From Azolla caroliniana (Eukaryota; Polypodiophyta), in assembly GCA_043228905.1 (NCBI GenBank), contig JBHGNT010000002.1, forward strand, positions 13,392,001 through 13,456,000: 64,000 nt of DNA. The letters are read 5' to 3'. Position numbers and translations under genes: made by a program. This document shows, piece after piece, positions 61,373 through 64,000 of the stretch. Under the pieces are notes generated by a model. The model searched no databases. It saw only the letters and a list, made by a program, of their open reading frames with translations, and was not told where the DNA came from. Numbering within the stretch: the first letter of the stretch is position 1; each line of letters opens with the position of its first letter.

Positions 61373-62413
61373 TCGGAGAAGAAGATAATGAACTCTGAGT
61401 CGACCGGTAAGGATCGACTCTATGATGAGCAGACCCAACCGGCGAGAGACCGGTTAGCACTCGAAGAACCAGTCGGATACGGTGAGGATACCGAACCGGC
61501 AGAAGAAGAAGTAGAGGAAGCGGAGACCGGAACCGGCCTAGACCCCGAATCGGATTCGGATGAAGAGCAAATGGAGGAGCTGGCTACCGAAGCCCAAAGA
61601 CGGAGATATCCTCTCAGAGAGAGAAGGGCCCCCCGGAGATTTCCGGATGTAGAGCATGTTCTGCTGACCGATGAGGGGGAGCCGGAAAGCTTCAAAGAAG
61701 CGAAGGATGACACCCACAGCCGAAAATGGTTAAGTGCCATGCAAGACAAGATGGATTCCCTACATGAGAACCATACGTACGAATTGGTGGAGTTGCCGAA
61801 AGGAAAGCGGGCACTCCGAAACAAGTGGGTGTACAAGTTGAAACCGGGAGATGCCGGCAACCCCCCGAGATACAAAGCCAGGATCGTGGTGAAGGGGTTC
61901 CAGCAGAAGAAGGGCATGGACTTCGACGAGATATTTGCCCCGGTAGTAAAGATGACCTCCATCCGGACGGTGCTGAGTATAGCGGCAAGCATGGACCTCG
62001 AGGTAGAACAGCTGGACGTGAAGACGACATTCCTTCACGGCGACCTCGAAGAGGAGATCTACATGCAACAACCGGAGGGATTTGTGGAGAAAGGGAAGGA
62101 GCACCTGGTATGCCGGTTGAAGAAGAGCCTCTACGGGTTGAATCAGGCCCCCCGGCAATGGTACCGGAAGTTTGACTCCTTCATGACCGATCAAGGGTAC
62201 CACAAGACGCAGGCCGATCACTGCGTGTTTGTGAAGAAGTTTGAAGGAGGCGACTTCCTGATACTCCTTCTGTACGTGGATGACATGTTGATCATCGGAC
62301 GTGACCAAGTCAAGATACGGATGTTGAAGAAGGCTCTCAACCGGACCTTCTCAATGAAAGACCTGGGTCCGGCAAGACAGATGTTGGGGATGCACATCAT
62401 TCGAGACCGGTGA
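61373..62413 (+). CDS. Copia-H reverse transcriptase
   Basis: 341 codons open from 61388, beginning in the acidic integrase-RT linker. [102 protein letters not shown], catalytic LLYVDDMLIIG (about 62268-62300) and MKDLGPARQMLGMHIIRDR, then TGA 62411-62413 in a run of basic residues. Confidence 0.92.
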   Translation, partial: SEKKIMNSESTGKDRLYDEQTQPARDRLALEEPVGYGEDTEPAEEEVEEAETGTGLDPESDSDEEQMEELATEAQRRRYPLRERRAPRRFPDVEHVLLTDEGEPESFKEAKDDTHSRKWLSAMQDKMDSLHENHTYELVELPKGKRALRNKWVYKLKPGDAGNPPRYKARIVVKGFQQKKGMDFDEIFAPVVKMTSIRTVLSIAASMDLEVEQLDVKTTFLHGDLEEEIYMQQPEGFVEKGKEHLVCRLKKSLYGLNQAPRQWYRKFDSFMTDQGYHKTQADHCVFVKKFEGGDFLILLLYVDDMLIIGRDQVKIRMLKKALNRTFSMKDLGPARQMLGMHIIRDR

Positions 62414-63408
62414 AAGAAGCAATTATGGCTGTCACAGGAGAAGTACGTGACAAAGGTGCTTCACCGATTCAACATGTCAAAAGCAAAACCGGTCGGATCG
62501 ACACTTCCGGCAAACTGCAGGCTATCTGGTAAGCAAAGCCCAAAGACGAAAGCAGAGAAGGCGGATATGATGAAGATTCCATATGCCTCTGCCGTCGGGA
62601 GCTTGATGTACGCAATGGTGTGTACCCGACCGGATATAGGATACGCAATCGGAGTGGTGAGCCGGTTTATGAGCAATCCCGGCAAGGAGCACTGGAACGC
62701 GGTCAAATGGATACTCCGGTATTTGAAGGGCACTTGTTGAGGTTTTCCGGAGCCGAATCGGAGACACCGATTCGGACATGTCAGCTGATGTGGATACCAG
62801 CCGGTCTACATCCGGGTATGTAATGGCATATGCAGGGGGAGCTGTTTCACCGATTCGGACATGTCAGCTGATGTGGATACCAGCCGGTCTACATCCGGCT
62901 GGTACATATGTAATGGCATATGTGGACGGTTTCACCGATTCGGACATGTCAGCTGATGTGGATACCAGCCGGTCTACATCCGGGTATGTAATGGCATATG
63001 CAGGGGGAGCTGTTTCGTGGCAATCGAGGCTGCAGAAGACGGTTGCATTGTCAACCACGGAGGCGGAGTACATGGCGGTTGTGGAAGCCGGCAAGGAAAT
63101 ATTATGGATGAAGGACTTCATCGGAGAGCTCAGTATCCGGCAAGAGGAATACCGACTCTATTGCGACAGTCAAAGTGTCATCCACCTTGCTAAGAATGCG
63201 GCCTACCATTCCCGGACGAAGCATATCCAGCGGAGGTATCACTGGATCCAGGAAAGAGTAGATGACCAGGAGTTCGCGCTGATGAAGATCCACACGGCCG
63301 AGAATGGGTCAGATATGCTGACCAAAGTGCTGATACCCAACAAGCTGGATGCATGCCGGAAGCGGATCGGACTGGTAAGACACCCCATGCCGGAGTGAAG
63401 GGGGAGTT
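62414..63408 (+). pseudogene. Copia-H RNase H with internal triplication, and polypurine tract
   Basis: KQLWLSQEKYVTKVLHRFNM, MKIPYASAVGSLMYAMVCTR, DIGYAIGVVSRFMSNPGKEH, then TGA near 62738. Three tandem copies of an 83-85-bp segment coding DSDMSADVDTSRSTSGYVMA follow (62766, 62849, 62934). The last copy leads into LQKTVALSTTEAEYMAVVEA, YCDSQSVIHLAKNAAYHSRT and DMLTKVLIPNKLDACRKRIG, ending TGA 63396-63398. gaagggggagtt (63397-63408) is the polypurine tract. Confidence 0.9.
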
Positions 63409-64000
63409 TGTTGGGAAACCGTATGAGGAGGACCCAGCTACGGAGAGCCGGATGGTGCAAACCCGGTATGAACCGGATGAGGAGTACTCGGCTACGGAGA
63501 GCCGAATGATACAGACCCGGTGTGAACCAGATGAGGAGTACCCGGCTACGGAGAGCCGGATGGTGCAGACCCGGTGAGAACCGGATGAGGAGTACCCGGC
63601 TACGGAGAGCCGGATGGTGCAGGCCCGGTGAGAACCAGATGAGGAGCACCCGGCTACGGAGAGCCGAATGACGCAGACCCGGTGAGAACCGGAGGTAGAG
63701 ACATATTCGTAAATATGTTTCTGAGAGCCCATCGAGGCTATATTTGTAAATAGCTGAAAAGTCATATCAGTATAAATATGACTTAGGGCAAACATGTGTA
63801 TGTGTAGTTGTTCATTTTCTTGTTGGTGCAAGAAAAGAGAGTGTGTGTAACTATACAGAGAGAGAGAGAGAGAGAAAGAGGTCGTTGCCTCTGTTGTAAC
63901 CGCCGCCTGTGGTGAAGATCTGTGAGCACGAGGTCGGTGCCTCAGTGAACTCACGGTTGTATATTCTTACATAGTGACAATTTGCAGCCTGTGGGCTGCC
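63409..64000 (+). repeat. Copia-H 3' LTR (cut by window end)
   Basis: Starts TGTTGGGAAACCGTATGAGG and follows the 5' LTR to its gcagcctgtgggctgcc segment (5' LTR about 59025), so about 150 bp are outside the window. It lacks the 61 bp at 58381-58441 of the 5' LTR and carries the same five 54-bp hairpin repeats. Confidence 0.94.

Larger units (their letters stand above)
58373..64000 (+). mobile_element. Copia-H: Ty1/copia element with long repeat-bearing LTRs
   Basis: 5' LTR 58373-59177, Met-tRNA primer site, gag-protease, integrase, RT, RNase H, purine tract and a 3' LTR from 63409 that runs off the window end. It is not close to copia-A/B/C. The two LTRs are very similar apart from a 61-bp difference near the start. 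Inactive because of several stops, two shifts and a triplication in RNase H. Confidence 0.93.

Overview
The window is eukaryotic and almost certainly from a green plant (streptophyte). It holds LTR retrotransposons of the plant Ty1/copia and Ty3/gypsy kinds, copia primer sites matching initiator-tRNA-Met (TGGTATCAGAGC), a plant-type chromovirus and a GT-AG intron. Nothing fixes the species. About 80% of the window is retrotransposon sequence, mostly nested. The only non-LTR coding material lies in an AT-rich block at about 45.9-58.4 kb: a hAT transposase scrap, a DDE-like transposase-family gene with an intron full of satellite, and a degenerate FCP1-like phosphatase gene.

Nest at 1-39,344. 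The order of insertion can be read from LTR ends, target-site duplications (TSDs) and interrupted reading frames. The oldest layer is gypsy-D (minus strand, 5' LTR 38917-39344, body down to 32585). Copia-B (minus, 5' LTR 32162-32584) entered gypsy-D. Copia-A (plus, 5' LTR 5833-6271, broken 3' LTR 30094-30343) entered copia-B, and gypsy-1 (3' LTR 4168-4586) entered copia-B further left. Copia-A was then hit twice: by gypsy-E (minus, about 7955-12265) inside integrase, and by gypsy-2 (plus, 15082-29847, TSD accga) in its 3' tail. Gypsy-2 was finally hit by a young, nearly intact chromovirus (minus, 21633-27299, TSD gcacc). Gypsy-1, gypsy-2 and gypsy-D are one lineage. They carry an extra gene downstream of pol, coding for a very long coiled-coil protein.

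Right half. 39345-40086 is unassigned sequence. Copia-C (plus, 40087-45959) has both LTRs and a near-perfect TSD. It is followed by a hAT fragment, the LTR and repeat-rich 3' end of a minus-strand element (G, 46877-48021), and a 5'-truncated minus-strand copia-F (48022-about 51340). An 83-bp tandem repeat (51655-52250) precedes the transposase-family gene (52474-55905), whose intron (53210-54090) is an array of a perfectly palindromic 14-mer. The convergent FCP1-like gene (58045-56254) lies downstream, and a second palindromic array (58078-58372) abuts copia-H (58373 to the window end).

The strongest unusual signals are: (1) a Tf1-like self-priming arrangement in the chromovirus, with its primer site complementary to the predicted 5' end of its own mRNA; (2) a GTTAAAC slippery site at its gag/pro junction; (3) tRNA-like A/B-box pairs with identical spacing in the LTRs of two different elements; (4) the coiled-coil third gene of the gypsy-1/2/D lineage; (5) a satellite-filled intron that joins two exons in phase. 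Many inactivating stops in the older elements are CGA to TGA or TGG to TGA, as expected from decay of methylated cytosine.
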